46,995 bases of DNA from CAILKP01 sp038231815 (GTDB lineage: Bacteria > Planctomycetota > Phycisphaerae > Phycisphaerales > UBA1924): contig JBBRKQ010000022.1 in NCBI GenBank assembly GCA_038231815.1, positions 1 to 46,995 on the forward strand. Reading direction: 5' to 3'. Made by a program: the position numbers and the translations under genes. Numbering within the stretch: the stretch's first letter is position 1; every line of letters begins with the position of its first letter. This document shows, in pieces, positions 32,713-40,556 of this stretch. The notes below the pieces were generated by a model. It did no database searches. It had not been told where the DNA came from and saw only the letters and a program-made list of their open reading frames with translations.

Positions 32713-33495
32713 GTGCAGGCTGAGACCCAGATCGCCAGTTACATCTTCTGGCCAGAGCAGTTGCCGGATGGTCGTCGCAGTTCCGTCGCGGCCGTGATCC
32801 GCGGCTTGGGCGGCTTCAGCCGCCTTCGCGGCGATGTTTGCTGGATCATCGGCAAGGGGCGACGATCCGACCAGAAGGTTCAGTTGTACGGTCAGCACGT
32901 CCCAACACCGATGGACCTTGAATCTGCCGCGGCGTTTGGGGGTGTTCCGATGGTGCGCGATCTCACCTCCGGCGGCATCCCGCCGGTGGAGCGCACGCTC
33001 ATGCCCGACGGCACGACCGTTGATCGCCTGCTGCCCGGTCCTGTGGGCCGCAGTTCCGCGATGACGTTCTTCCTTGCCGAGACGATCCGGCCCGGTCTTG
33101 CTGAGCCGAACGACCCTGACAACCCCACGCTGCGGCTGGTGACATCCACCCATACGCCGACTGAGCTGCAGGTGGTAGATGTCCTGTTTCATAAAGACCT
33201 ACCGCCGATGGGACCCATCAGCTATGGGCTGGCCTCCGAACTTGGAGGCATCAGTGCCGGGTTTGTTCGGCCCGATCAGCGGGTGATGATTCACGACGCC
33301 GTCACGTTCGAGGAACATGGCTCCGACATTGCAGGCATGCATGTGCCCGGGCTGCCCCAGTATCCCAAACTGCTGGGCGATATCTGCGGGCGATTGAATG
33401 TCGTGAGCCGGGACTTTATTGCGTATCGCATCAAGGTGGCTTTTTCGCCGATCCCGTGCGCGCTGCTGTTTGAGCGTGAGATGAAGCCATCGTGA
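32713..33495 (+). CDS. Hypothetical protein next to IS3 right end
   Basis: The frame after the IS right end, for example from GTG 32713, reads MQAETQIASYIFWPEQLPDG, then RRSSVAAVIRGLGGFSRL, GDVCWIIGKGRR, PTPMDLESAAAFGGVPMVRD, GPVGRSSAMTFFLAETIRP, and near the end PGLPQYPKLLGDICGRLNVV. About 260 residues, soluble, no signal peptide. I do not recognise the family. The true 5' end may have been removed by the IS, since the open frame continues from the IS without interruption. It may be an intact gene with GTG start or a 3' fragment. Confidence 0.55.
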   Translation: MQAETQIASYIFWPEQLPDGRRSSVAAVIRGLGGFSRLRGDVCWIIGKGRRSDQKVQLYGQHVPTPMDLESAAAFGGVPMVRDLTSGGIPPVERTLMPDGTTVDRLLPGPVGRSSAMTFFLAETIRPGLAEPNDPDNPTLRLVTSTHTPTELQVVDVLFHKDLPPMGPISYGLASELGGISAGFVRPDQRVMIHDAVTFEEHGSDIAGMHVPGLPQYPKLLGDICGRLNVVSRDFIAYRIKVAFSPIPCALLFEREMKPS

Positions 33496-33694
33496 ACATT
33501 GACATCGCAGTTCCGAGATGAATTGTGCGAAGCCTGGTTCTCGGTTAAAACCTTGTGTTTGACGTGACCACAACTGCGGCCTCCCGCCGGAGGGGCAGGC
33601 ATCGCCGCCTTGGATGTCGAGTCGCGGCCGCCACGTTGGCTCGAGATGGTCAGTTTGGTGAGAGCTCCCGCTGCCTGTTTTCTGCGTCGCACGC

Positions 33695-33724
33695 AAAAAA
33701 GCGACTCCACATGCGTGGAGTCGC
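33695..33724 (-). terminator. Rho-independent terminator of the PD40 propeller gene
   Basis: Perfect 10-bp stem GCGACTCCAC / GTGGAGTCGC with a 4-nt loop; on the - strand a T6 follows. It ends the gene at 33774-35282. The DNA 33496-33694 before it shows no coding signal that I trust. Confidence 0.85.
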
Positions 33725-33773
33725 TTCGGATCAGATCAGATTTCGCCACATGACATGAAGCTGCATCGTCAAT

Positions 33774-35282
33774 TCAGCAGCCCGCGGCAAAGGCGTTAAT
33801 GAACGCGGTGAAGTCATTGCCATCGATGATGAGGTCGTGGTTCACATCGGCAGTCGGGTCAAGCGTGACATCGCCGCTGGAGAAGGAATTGATGAAGGCG
33901 ATGAAGTCCGAACCATCAACGATGCTGTCGCCAGTGACATCGGCCAGGCATGTTGGGACGACTGGCGTGGCATCAAACACAAAGATGTCGGACACGCCGT
34001 TGGTGTCCGCTGCCACCAAGTTGCTGGCGCCCGAGTCAAACGCGATAACGGTGCCGTCAAAGTTGAGCGCCGGTGAGAACGAGTCCATGTTGGCCTGCGT
34101 GCCGTCCTGCGCCAGCGAGATTCGCCGGGTGGTTGCCGCCACACGATCGAAGACGAAGATGTCCTCCGCTCCATTGGTATCACCGATCACGCGACCAGAA
34201 TCCCACGAGGAAAACGCGATCAGGTTGCCGTCGCCAGAAAATACCGGCGTGTAGCAGCCGCCGGCCGGTGCAGTCACAACCTGCGTGCTAATGCGGCTGG
34301 TGGTGCCCGCTGTGATTTGCCGGAGGTAAACCTTGGGCTGGGTCGTAGTTGCGCCTGTGAGGTTACCCGTGTGGGTGAACACGACAGCCGCACCATCGCG
34401 GCTGATCGAAGGCTCGGCAACCATGCCGGAGGTGATTTGGCCGCCGGTGGAAGTCAGCGAGACCCGGACTGTGGTTCCGGTGCTCACGGTGCGCACAAAC
34501 ACATCGTTGATGCCGTTGGTATCGCCGCTGACCAAGTTGCTCGCCGCTGATCGAAAGGAAACTTTGTCGCCATCACCGCTGATAGACGGTGTGGTTGAAA
34601 GCAGTGAGCCCGGTGCGCCAGCAGCGCCATTGGCCAGGCTAATGCGGATCGTCTCGCCTGTCAGCCTGTCGTGGCGATAGGTGTGGGCGCGGTTGGTGCC
34701 GCCACCAGGGATGGTCACCAAGTTGTTTGCCGTGCTTGTGAACGCGACATAGCGGCCAGTGGCCGAAATGGTCGGGCCATAGGTGTCACTGCTGTTGTTG
34801 TTAGACTCGGTGCCAAACGAATCCGTACTCACCCGCAAAGTCACGCCGGTAGCGCGGTCCCACGTGAACACATCGATCGAGGCGTTTGTATCGCCGTCCA
34901 CCAAGTCACTTGAACTGGACTGGTACACGACCGTGCTTCCGTCAGCACTGATTTTGGGCAATTCGCTCACGCCGCCGGCGGGTACCCCGAACGGATTTCG
35001 GGAAATTAAGGTTGTCTGTCCAGTGACACGATCGAAGAGGTAGATGTGCGTGCCAACAACAGGCTCGCCGTCAATGAGGTTGCTGGCGTTGCTATGGAAA
35101 ACCACGTACCTGCCGTCATCAGAGACCGATGGGTAAACGCTTCCGTTCAAAAACCCGCCTGAGGCGACGCTTTCAATGCCGGAGCTGCTGACGCTGGCCC
35201 GGGTAAGGGTTTGAGCAAAAGATGTGGTTGGGGCCGTGGCAAGGCCAAGGCTAACGACAAGGCAAAAAGCGGTGCGTTTCAT
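33774..35282 (-). CDS. Secreted PD40/TolB-like propeller protein with dockerin-like tail
   Basis: 502 residues. Signal peptide MKRTAFCLVVSLGLATAPTTSFA; a start at 35306 adds eight codons but AGAGAA lies before 35282. Seven or eight repeats of the form PSxSxDGxxVxFxS...NLVxGDTNGxxDVFVxDRxTGxTxRVS (for example PSISGDGDKVSFRSAASNLV) are PD40/WD40-like blades, as in TolB. The C-terminus carries two dockerin-like loops, DVTGDSIVDGSDFIAFINSF and DVNHDLIIDGNDFTAFINAF, and ends AAGC. Calcium binding through the DxNxDxxxD positions is expected. Probably an exported binding protein without enzymatic function. Divergent from the TPR lipoprotein. Confidence 0.88.
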   Translation of the reverse strand: MKRTAFCLVVSLGLATAPTTSFAQTLTRASVSSSGIESVASGGFLNGSVYPSVSDDGRYVVFHSNASNLIDGEPVVGTHIYLFDRVTGQTTLISRNPFGVPAGGVSELPKISADGSTVVYQSSSSDLVDGDTNASIDVFTWDRATGVTLRVSTDSFGTESNNNSSDTYGPTISATGRYVAFTSTANNLVTIPGGGTNRAHTYRHDRLTGETIRISLANGAAGAPGSLLSTTPSISGDGDKVSFRSAASNLVSGDTNGINDVFVRTVSTGTTVRVSLTSTGGQITSGMVAEPSISRDGAAVVFTHTGNLTGATTTQPKVYLRQITAGTTSRISTQVVTAPAGGCYTPVFSGDGNLIAFSSWDSGRVIGDTNGAEDIFVFDRVAATTRRISLAQDGTQANMDSFSPALNFDGTVIAFDSGASNLVAADTNGVSDIFVFDATPVVPTCLADVTGDSIVDGSDFIAFINSFSSGDVTLDPTADVNHDLIIDGNDFTAFINAFAAGC

Positions 35283-35403
35283 GGCTGTTCTCTCTAAAAT
35301 CCTCAAGCCCTGCGGTCAAGCGGGTAGAAACGGCAGCCGGAGGCGAAGCTGAAACAGCACAAATGAGCTCGCCAAGCGGCCTAGGGTCTGCATCCGGCAT
35401 ACC

Positions 35404-35433
35404 TTGCCGAACGTTACGCTGCGAAAATACTAT
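35404..35433 (+). promoter_or_regulatory. Possible promoter of the TPR gene
   Basis: TTGCCG, 18-nt spacer, TACTAT (35428-35433), about 60 bases before the start at 35494. Weak match. Confidence 0.35.
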
Positions 35434-35493
35434 AAGTTTCAACAATTGAAGATTGTCCTCAGCGTCGACTACCATCGACCGATAATCTTTGGC

Positions 35494-36597
35494 ATGGAGG
35501 CCTTCGCTTTGAGACTCATGATTGCTGATTCACACACCCTGACCCAATCTTCACCCCTGTCAGGCTCCACACCGCAGCGCCACGCCGTGGCCCTACGCCT
35601 CCCGCTTCGTGCGCTCTGCGCCAGCGCGATCGTGGCCACGCTAAGCCTGGTTTTGCCCGGCTGCGGCGGCACGCCCCGAACCACAAGCCAAGCCGCTGAT
35701 CCAACACCGACATATGTCAAGGGCGAGCCCGCGCTTGACTCAGCTAAAAAGAAACTGGAGGCCGGTGATACAACCGGCGCTCGCCTTGAGCTGATGCGGC
35801 TGATCGAGACCAACCCGCAGATGGGTGAGGCACAGCTTGTGCTGGGCGATGTGTATTTTAACGAGGGCAATTACGAAGCCGCCGAGCCGCGGTTTCGAAA
35901 AGCCGCCCAGCTCGAGCCGCAAAACTTCCGCTCGCAATTCATGCACGGCCTGACGCTGCACGCCCTAAACCGGCTGCAAGATGCGGTTGGTGCATATCTG
36001 CGGGCACTCACCATCAACCCGCTGGACTTTGATGCCAACGTCAACGTGGCCAGCGCGTACTACGCGCTGGGTGACTTCTCGCAGGCCCTGCCGTTCGCCC
36101 AGCAAAGCGTGCGGCTAAACCCGCGGCACGGCCAGGCCCGCTACAACCTCGCCGCCACGCTGGCCGCGCTGGATCGGCACGAGGAAGCAGTCATTGAATT
36201 CCAGCAGGCTACAGAGCTCGTCACCATCACCCCGCAACTCTTAGTCTCAATGGCCGAGAGCCTAATCCGCACGCGCCGGTTTGATGAAGCCAAGGCCGCG
36301 CTGGAACGCTCGATCAAGCTCTCGCCAAGCCCCATCGCCTACGAGCGGCTCGGCTCAACTCACTTCCGACTCGGCAACATGACCGATGCTTCAGCCAACT
36401 TTGAAGCCGCCATGCAGCTTGACCCGGATTACTACCCCGCGCTCAACGGCGTTGGTGTCTGTGAGCTCAACCGCTGGCTAGAAAGTAACCGCCTCGATGA
36501 TGCAGCCCGCCAGCGCGGCATCGGCGCCCTGCGCCGGTCGCTCCAAATCAAGCGGTCCCAGCCAAAGGTTGAGGACCTCTTAGGCCGGTACAAGTAA
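35494..36597 (+). CDS. TPR lipoprotein
   Basis: 367 residues. The N-terminal helix ASAIVATLSLVLPGCGG has a lipobox (LPGC), so a lipid-anchored exported protein is likely. About seven tetratricopeptide repeats follow (ETNPQMGEAQLVLGDVYFNE, then GNYEAAEPRFRKAAQLEPQN, ALNRLQDAVGAYLRALTINP, ALGDFSQALPFAQQSVRLNP, ALDRHEEAVIEFQQATEL, RTRRFDEAKAALERSIKLSP, GNMTDASANFEAAMQLDPDY), the array ending in a short helix. Protein-protein scaffold at the envelope; partners unknown. Starts at 35494 and 35518 are both possible, neither with a good ribosome site. The terminal DYYPALNGVGVCELNRW is a diverged repeat. Confidence 0.85.
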   Translation: MEAFALRLMIADSHTLTQSSPLSGSTPQRHAVALRLPLRALCASAIVATLSLVLPGCGGTPRTTSQAADPTPTYVKGEPALDSAKKKLEAGDTTGARLELMRLIETNPQMGEAQLVLGDVYFNEGNYEAAEPRFRKAAQLEPQNFRSQFMHGLTLHALNRLQDAVGAYLRALTINPLDFDANVNVASAYYALGDFSQALPFAQQSVRLNPRHGQARYNLAATLAALDRHEEAVIEFQQATELVTITPQLLVSMAESLIRTRRFDEAKAALERSIKLSPSPIAYERLGSTHFRLGNMTDASANFEAAMQLDPDYYPALNGVGVCELNRWLESNRLDDAARQRGIGALRRSLQIKRSQPKVEDLLGRYK

Positions 36598-36707
36598 AGC
36601 CTTGACAAAGCTGCCCGACAGAAGAAAACAGTTGCCACCATTGCGAGCGCAATCGAAAGCCGCTGCGTGCTGACCTCGCGCGTTGGCTAATCGCTGCCCT
36701 CGTCATT

Positions 36708-36725
36708 TGCTGAATGAATTCAGCA
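36708..36725. repeat. 18-bp inverted repeat between convergent genes
   Basis: TGCTGAAT-GA-ATTCAGCA, perfect 8-bp arms. It lies between the ends of the TPR gene and the diguanylate cyclase gene. No T tract follows on either strand, so it is not an obvious terminator. Confidence 0.55.
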
Positions 36726-36754
36726 TCCCCTGCCGCCGCAACCAACACAACTTT

Positions 36755-38404
36755 TCAGTTTGCCGATGGCGAATCTTTGCCGTTTGGCCTCTCACCCAAA
36801 GGCTTCACGCCAGCGGCACCGCCAGCAGAACCTTTCGTCTCGACATCCGCACCCTCAGGCCCAAAGGTAATCTTGTCTTTGCCTTTGCGCTTCGCATCCA
36901 TGGCCAAGCGGTCGGCATGCGCCACCAGCTCCTCCACCGTGCGGCCATCCCACGGATAGGTCGCTAGGCCGCCGGAAACCGTCAGTCGGCCCGGTGCCTT
37001 AGGACCCAGCTTCGGGAATCGTGCTTCTGCGATCTGCTTCTGGAACCGTGCGGCGATGTTGGTCACGCCATCAAGCGGACGCGAGCCAGATTCGCGCGGG
37101 CCTGACGGTTCGTAAAACACCACGGCGAACTCATCGCCGCCAATGCGGCACACCCGGTCGCCCGATCGAATCACGCTCTTTAGCAGGCGAACGGTTTCCT
37201 TAAGAATGTCATCGCCAGCGCCATGGCCAAACTTGTCATTAAAGAACTTGAAATTGTCAACATCAAACAGCAAAATGCTCAGGCTGTGGCGATGAATCTG
37301 CGCACGCTCAATCGCGGCCGCCAGAAAGCGCTCAAAGTACCGCCTGTTCCACGCCCCGGTTAAATCATCCACCAGCGCCGCCCGGCGAAGCTCCGCCTGC
37401 TGGTGTGCAAGCGCCATCCAGCACGCCAGCCAGTCGCCCTGATTCTGCAGCACCGGCAGCACCACCATCGGCATCCCCAGCGGCCCAGTCAGCCAGCCAA
37501 ACAGCCGATCACGGTGCCGCACCTCAGCGCGCACTCCGGCCGCTGGCTCGCCCGCTTCCTGTGGCACAAACACAACCTGCTCGGCCATCACCGCAGGTGT
37601 GCCAGCAATGGCCAGCCTTGCCCGCAGCACCTGCATGGCCGGCGCCAGCACTTCACGACCCACCAGCGCCGCTTGGACCAGCGCCGTATCCAGTGACAAA
37701 TCAACATCCGAAGGCTTGGCCGTGGTCGATCCGGCAAATGAGTGAAACGTCGCCGGCGCCGCCGGAACGATGTTTGATGCACCAAAGTCCGCATCCGGGC
37801 CAATGGCCGTCTTGGAATCCGCTTCGGCGGCGGCCTGCGCAGCAGCACTCGCCACAGCCGCGGCGGCCTCGCTGAACGCCGCGCTAGCTTGGTCAACGCC
37901 CGCCACGGTTTGCGTGAGCTCGGGTAACGCCGAGCCATTGTCGGGTAACGCAGCGCTGGCCAGCCGCACCGGCTTGGTACGAGCCGCTTTGAGCACCTCA
38001 CGGATAACCGGTGCTGTGGAGTCCGGGTCTATGACCCCGTCGTACACGGCAACCTCAGTTTGCAGCGATGCCTGCATGTGCGGTCCAGCCACCAGCAGCA
38101 CGCGTGCGGACGGGTCAACCAATCGCACAGCGGTGATGAAGCGACGGGCATCCTGCCCCGCATGTGCATCGGGTGCGATCAGTACCACACTGTCGCGCCC
38201 CACAGGGCCGTCCGCCGGATCCGAAAGCTCGCCAATCGCCTGCAGCGTGGTGCGCGCACGAACAAGCTCTATGCCGGCATCTCGGCGCAATGATGATTCG
38301 AGGCCGGTGCGACCGACCACTATCACACGCAGATCGGGTTGATCCGCCGACGTAGCCACCTGTGCATCTCTCGCCACCAAGCTTGCTCCACGATTTGCAC
38401 TCAC
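36755..38404 (-). CDS. Diguanylate cyclase (GGDEF) with N-terminal receiver-like region
   Basis: 549 residues, GTG start. Residues 25-140 resemble a degenerate receiver-like fold (LRVIVVGRTG, DSVVLIAPDAHA, ARVLLVAGPH), a long Ala-rich linker (res. 150-210) follows, then about residues 215-345 a second unassigned alpha/beta region, and a GGDEF domain at 345-510: VDDLTGAWNRRYFERFLAAA, ILLFDVDNFKFFNDKFGHGA, and RIGGDEFAVVF. The active site is intact, and RSGD five residues before GGDEF forms a product-binding inhibitory site. It makes cyclic di-GMP. Its GTG overlaps the stop of the upstream gene (GTGA), so the two proteins are coupled. Lys/Gly-rich C-terminal tail. Confidence 0.92.
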   Translation of the reverse strand: MSANRGASLVARDAQVATSADQPDLRVIVVGRTGLESSLRRDAGIELVRARTTLQAIGELSDPADGPVGRDSVVLIAPDAHAGQDARRFITAVRLVDPSARVLLVAGPHMQASLQTEVAVYDGVIDPDSTAPVIREVLKAARTKPVRLASAALPDNGSALPELTQTVAGVDQASAAFSEAAAAVASAAAQAAAEADSKTAIGPDADFGASNIVPAAPATFHSFAGSTTAKPSDVDLSLDTALVQAALVGREVLAPAMQVLRARLAIAGTPAVMAEQVVFVPQEAGEPAAGVRAEVRHRDRLFGWLTGPLGMPMVVLPVLQNQGDWLACWMALAHQQAELRRAALVDDLTGAWNRRYFERFLAAAIERAQIHRHSLSILLFDVDNFKFFNDKFGHGAGDDILKETVRLLKSVIRSGDRVCRIGGDEFAVVFYEPSGPRESGSRPLDGVTNIAARFQKQIAEARFPKLGPKAPGRLTVSGGLATYPWDGRTVEELVAHADRLAMDAKRKGKDKITFGPEGADVETKGSAGGAAGVKPLGERPNGKDSPSAN

Positions 38405-39447
38405 AACGGTAATTCTCCGTTGTGAAGCTTTTCGCGGCCCGAGCCAATGGCTCCTGTTTCCTTCGATCGCTGCGACGTTGCCGCGACCGACGGAATTACT
38501 GGGAACTCCGCAAGTAACATAGCGAGTTCTGGGGAACTCAGCGGCGGCTTTTTGTGCGAAAAAGTTTCTTTTAGTGTATCTAACTGTTCGCCAGGGGGGT
38601 TATCGGCCTGCGAAATTGCCCAGTTTGCCAAACGCAGACCCGGTACTTCAGCGCGGGCACTTCCGCTGCCGCCTGCCTGCCCGCCTAGGGAAACACCGGT
38701 CCGTGGCACCTGGGATGTGTCCGGCCCCGCTGCGATTTCTGCTGCCGCATCGCCGGTACGAAGTATCTCCTCATCGCTCAGCGGGCGAAGCGATGCGCTG
38801 CTCCCAGCTGTTGCCGGCGCAAACTGCCAGCACACGCACCGGGCGGCATAGCGACGCACCGTGTGCACCACCGAGGCAAGCTGCGGGACCTTCGCAGGCT
38901 CACACACAATCAGCGCGATGCCTCCCGGCAGCGGTAACAAACCCTTCCGCTCAGCCGTCTGCACCTCGCGTGCCATCAGGCACAGTCGGGCCACCACATC
39001 GTGCGGGTCAAAGCAAATCAGTGTCTCAACGTTGCGACGTTCAAGGCTGGCCAGCAGTGCCGGATCCGGCCTCTGGTGCGCCGCAAGCAGCAGCACGCAT
39101 CGATCATTGCCGCGACGGAGATGGTCCGGCCGCACCACCGCGGGCAGGTGCGGCCGCGCAGGAGCCTGATTCATAGCTGTAGCCTGACTCGCCTCGCTCT
39201 CTCGAGCCTTAAGCGCCTCTGGCGAAGCCTGTGAAGCCTGTGCGGTCTGAGTCGGTCCGCCTGCTGTCGCAACGGCCACCGCGCTGGGCAGCGGTGCTAT
39301 GTAACTTCCGGAAGTGACAATTCCCGTCAGGTACGGCCCTGCAACGGTCGAATCCACGGCGAACCCGCCGCCCGCTCCGTAGTCTGGAAGTGAGAGCGGA
39401 CCTTCGGCACGCGAGTCCGTGCTTGCCGATGTCTGCGGGTGCTGCAT
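38401..39447 (-). CDS. Hypothetical protein coupled to the diguanylate cyclase
   Basis: 348 residues from ATG at 39447 (MQHPQTSAS); the frame extends 20 codons further up. No signal peptide; low-complexity Ala/Gln/Thr-rich first 110 residues, then a region at about 110-220 (RCVLLLAAHQRPDPALLASL, RNVETLICFDPHDVVARLCL, GGIALIVCEPAKVPQL) with the strand-helix pattern of a receiver-like or Rossmann-like domain without the phosphoacceptor Asp pattern, then a disordered tail ending in DTLKETFSHKKPPLSSPELA. First gene of a two-gene unit with the GGDEF gene, so a role in setting its activity is likely but unproved. Family not recognised. Confidence 0.65.
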   Translation of the reverse strand: MQHPQTSASTDSRAEGPLSLPDYGAGGGFAVDSTVAGPYLTGIVTSGSYIAPLPSAVAVATAGGPTQTAQASQASPEALKARESEASQATAMNQAPARPHLPAVVRPDHLRRGNDRCVLLLAAHQRPDPALLASLERRNVETLICFDPHDVVARLCLMAREVQTAERKGLLPLPGGIALIVCEPAKVPQLASVVHTVRRYAARCVCWQFAPATAGSSASLRPLSDEEILRTGDAAAEIAAGPDTSQVPRTGVSLGGQAGGSGSARAEVPGLRLANWAISQADNPPGEQLDTLKETFSHKKPPLSSPELAMLLAEFPVIPSVAATSQRSKETGAIGSGREKLHNGELPL

Positions 39448-39704
39448 AAGAACCCAGTTTAGCAGAACGCACCTTGGTTTGCCAAACAGTTGACATGCCC
39501 CATGCATAATTGTGCAAAGCCTCGGGCAAACCCTAGTTTTGTATTTGCCGCCCGATTTCAGCCTCGCCCACGCCCCGCGGTCTCCGGCAGCCCCGTTTCC
39601 GGGGCCAGGCGGAATCCTCGCCTGCTGCGTCCAGCCGGCGGCGATCGCTCGAATCGACCGCTATCTCAGCGTCCGTGTTTGATTCAAAGTACAGGAAACC
39701 CGCC

Positions 39705-40478
39705 GTGCAGACCGACAACCCCGCCATGTTCAACCAAAGCTCGTTTCTCGTTATCGGCGCTGCCGGAGGCATTGGCTCGGCACTTTGCCGCGAGTTGGTA
39801 AGCCGGGGCAGCAGGGTCCTGCTGTGCGGCCGAGATGAATCCAAGCTCGCAAGCCTGGGAGCCGAGCTGGCCCAGCCGCACCAAGTGGTTGATGCAACCA
39901 GCTTTGAGCAGGTTGATGCCGCGTTTGATGCAGCGATTGCCGCTTTCGGCAAGCTTGATGGCGTCGTTAACCTCGCCGGTTCAATCGTGCTGAAGGCCGC
40001 CCACCAAACCAGCCAGGCGGAGCTTGATCAGGTGCTACGGCTCAATCTGGTCTCCGCTTTTGCATGCGTGCGGGCCGCCGGGCGCACCATGCGCGGCAAC
40101 GGACCAAACGCCGCCAGTGTCGTACTCATGAGTTCCACCGCCGCCCGAGTGGGCCTGCCCAATCACGAGGCCATCGCCGCGGCGAAGGCTGGGGTGATCG
40201 GCTTGGTGCAGTCCGCCGCCGCCACGTACGCCGGGGCCATCCGGTTTAATACGGTGGCCCCGGGGCTCACCCGCACGCCTATGGCCAAGCCCCTGCTCAG
40301 CAGCGAGCTGGCCGAGAAGGCAAGCGTGGCAATGCACCCGGCAGGAAGAGTGGGGGAGATTGGTGATGTCGTGCCTGCAATTGTGTGGCTGCTGGACCCG
40401 GCCAACACTTGGATGACCGGGCAAGTCGTCGGCATCGACGGCGGACTTTCAACCGTCCGTCCGCGGCCCAAGGTGTAA
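39705..40478 (+). CDS. Short-chain dehydrogenase/reductase lacking the catalytic Tyr
   Basis: 257 residues. NAD(P) motif GAAGGIG (res. 18-24), NLAGS (res. 89-93), SS pair (143-144) and C-terminal GQVVGIDGGLSTVRPRP are classical SDR. In the catalytic YxxxK position the sequence is NHEAIAAAK: Lys161 is kept, but Ile157 stands where Tyr is expected. Other SDR proteins with NHEAIAAAK are, to my memory, a distinct conserved group, so this is likely a family trait. GTG at 39705 chosen because AGGAAA lies six bases before it; ATG at 39726 is the alternative. Substrate unknown; chemistry may differ from ordinary SDR reduction. Confidence 0.82.
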   Translation: MQTDNPAMFNQSSFLVIGAAGGIGSALCRELVSRGSRVLLCGRDESKLASLGAELAQPHQVVDATSFEQVDAAFDAAIAAFGKLDGVVNLAGSIVLKAAHQTSQAELDQVLRLNLVSAFACVRAAGRTMRGNGPNAASVVLMSSTAARVGLPNHEAIAAAKAGVIGLVQSAAATYAGAIRFNTVAPGLTRTPMAKPLLSSELAEKASVAMHPAGRVGEIGDVVPAIVWLLDPANTWMTGQVVGIDGGLSTVRPRPKV

Positions 40479-40556
40479 CGGTGCGCCGGCCGTTGAAACT
40501 TCAGCAGGCTGCGAGATGGCGAGGCCAGGCCGTTGGCCGGTCAATGATGAGCACCT

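Noticed and set aside
32161..33495. Single 444-aa fusion of transposase and unknown domain
   Set aside because: The right inverted repeat of the IS lies inside the frame at 32667-32702, so the frame is an accidental read-out from the IS into the next gene.
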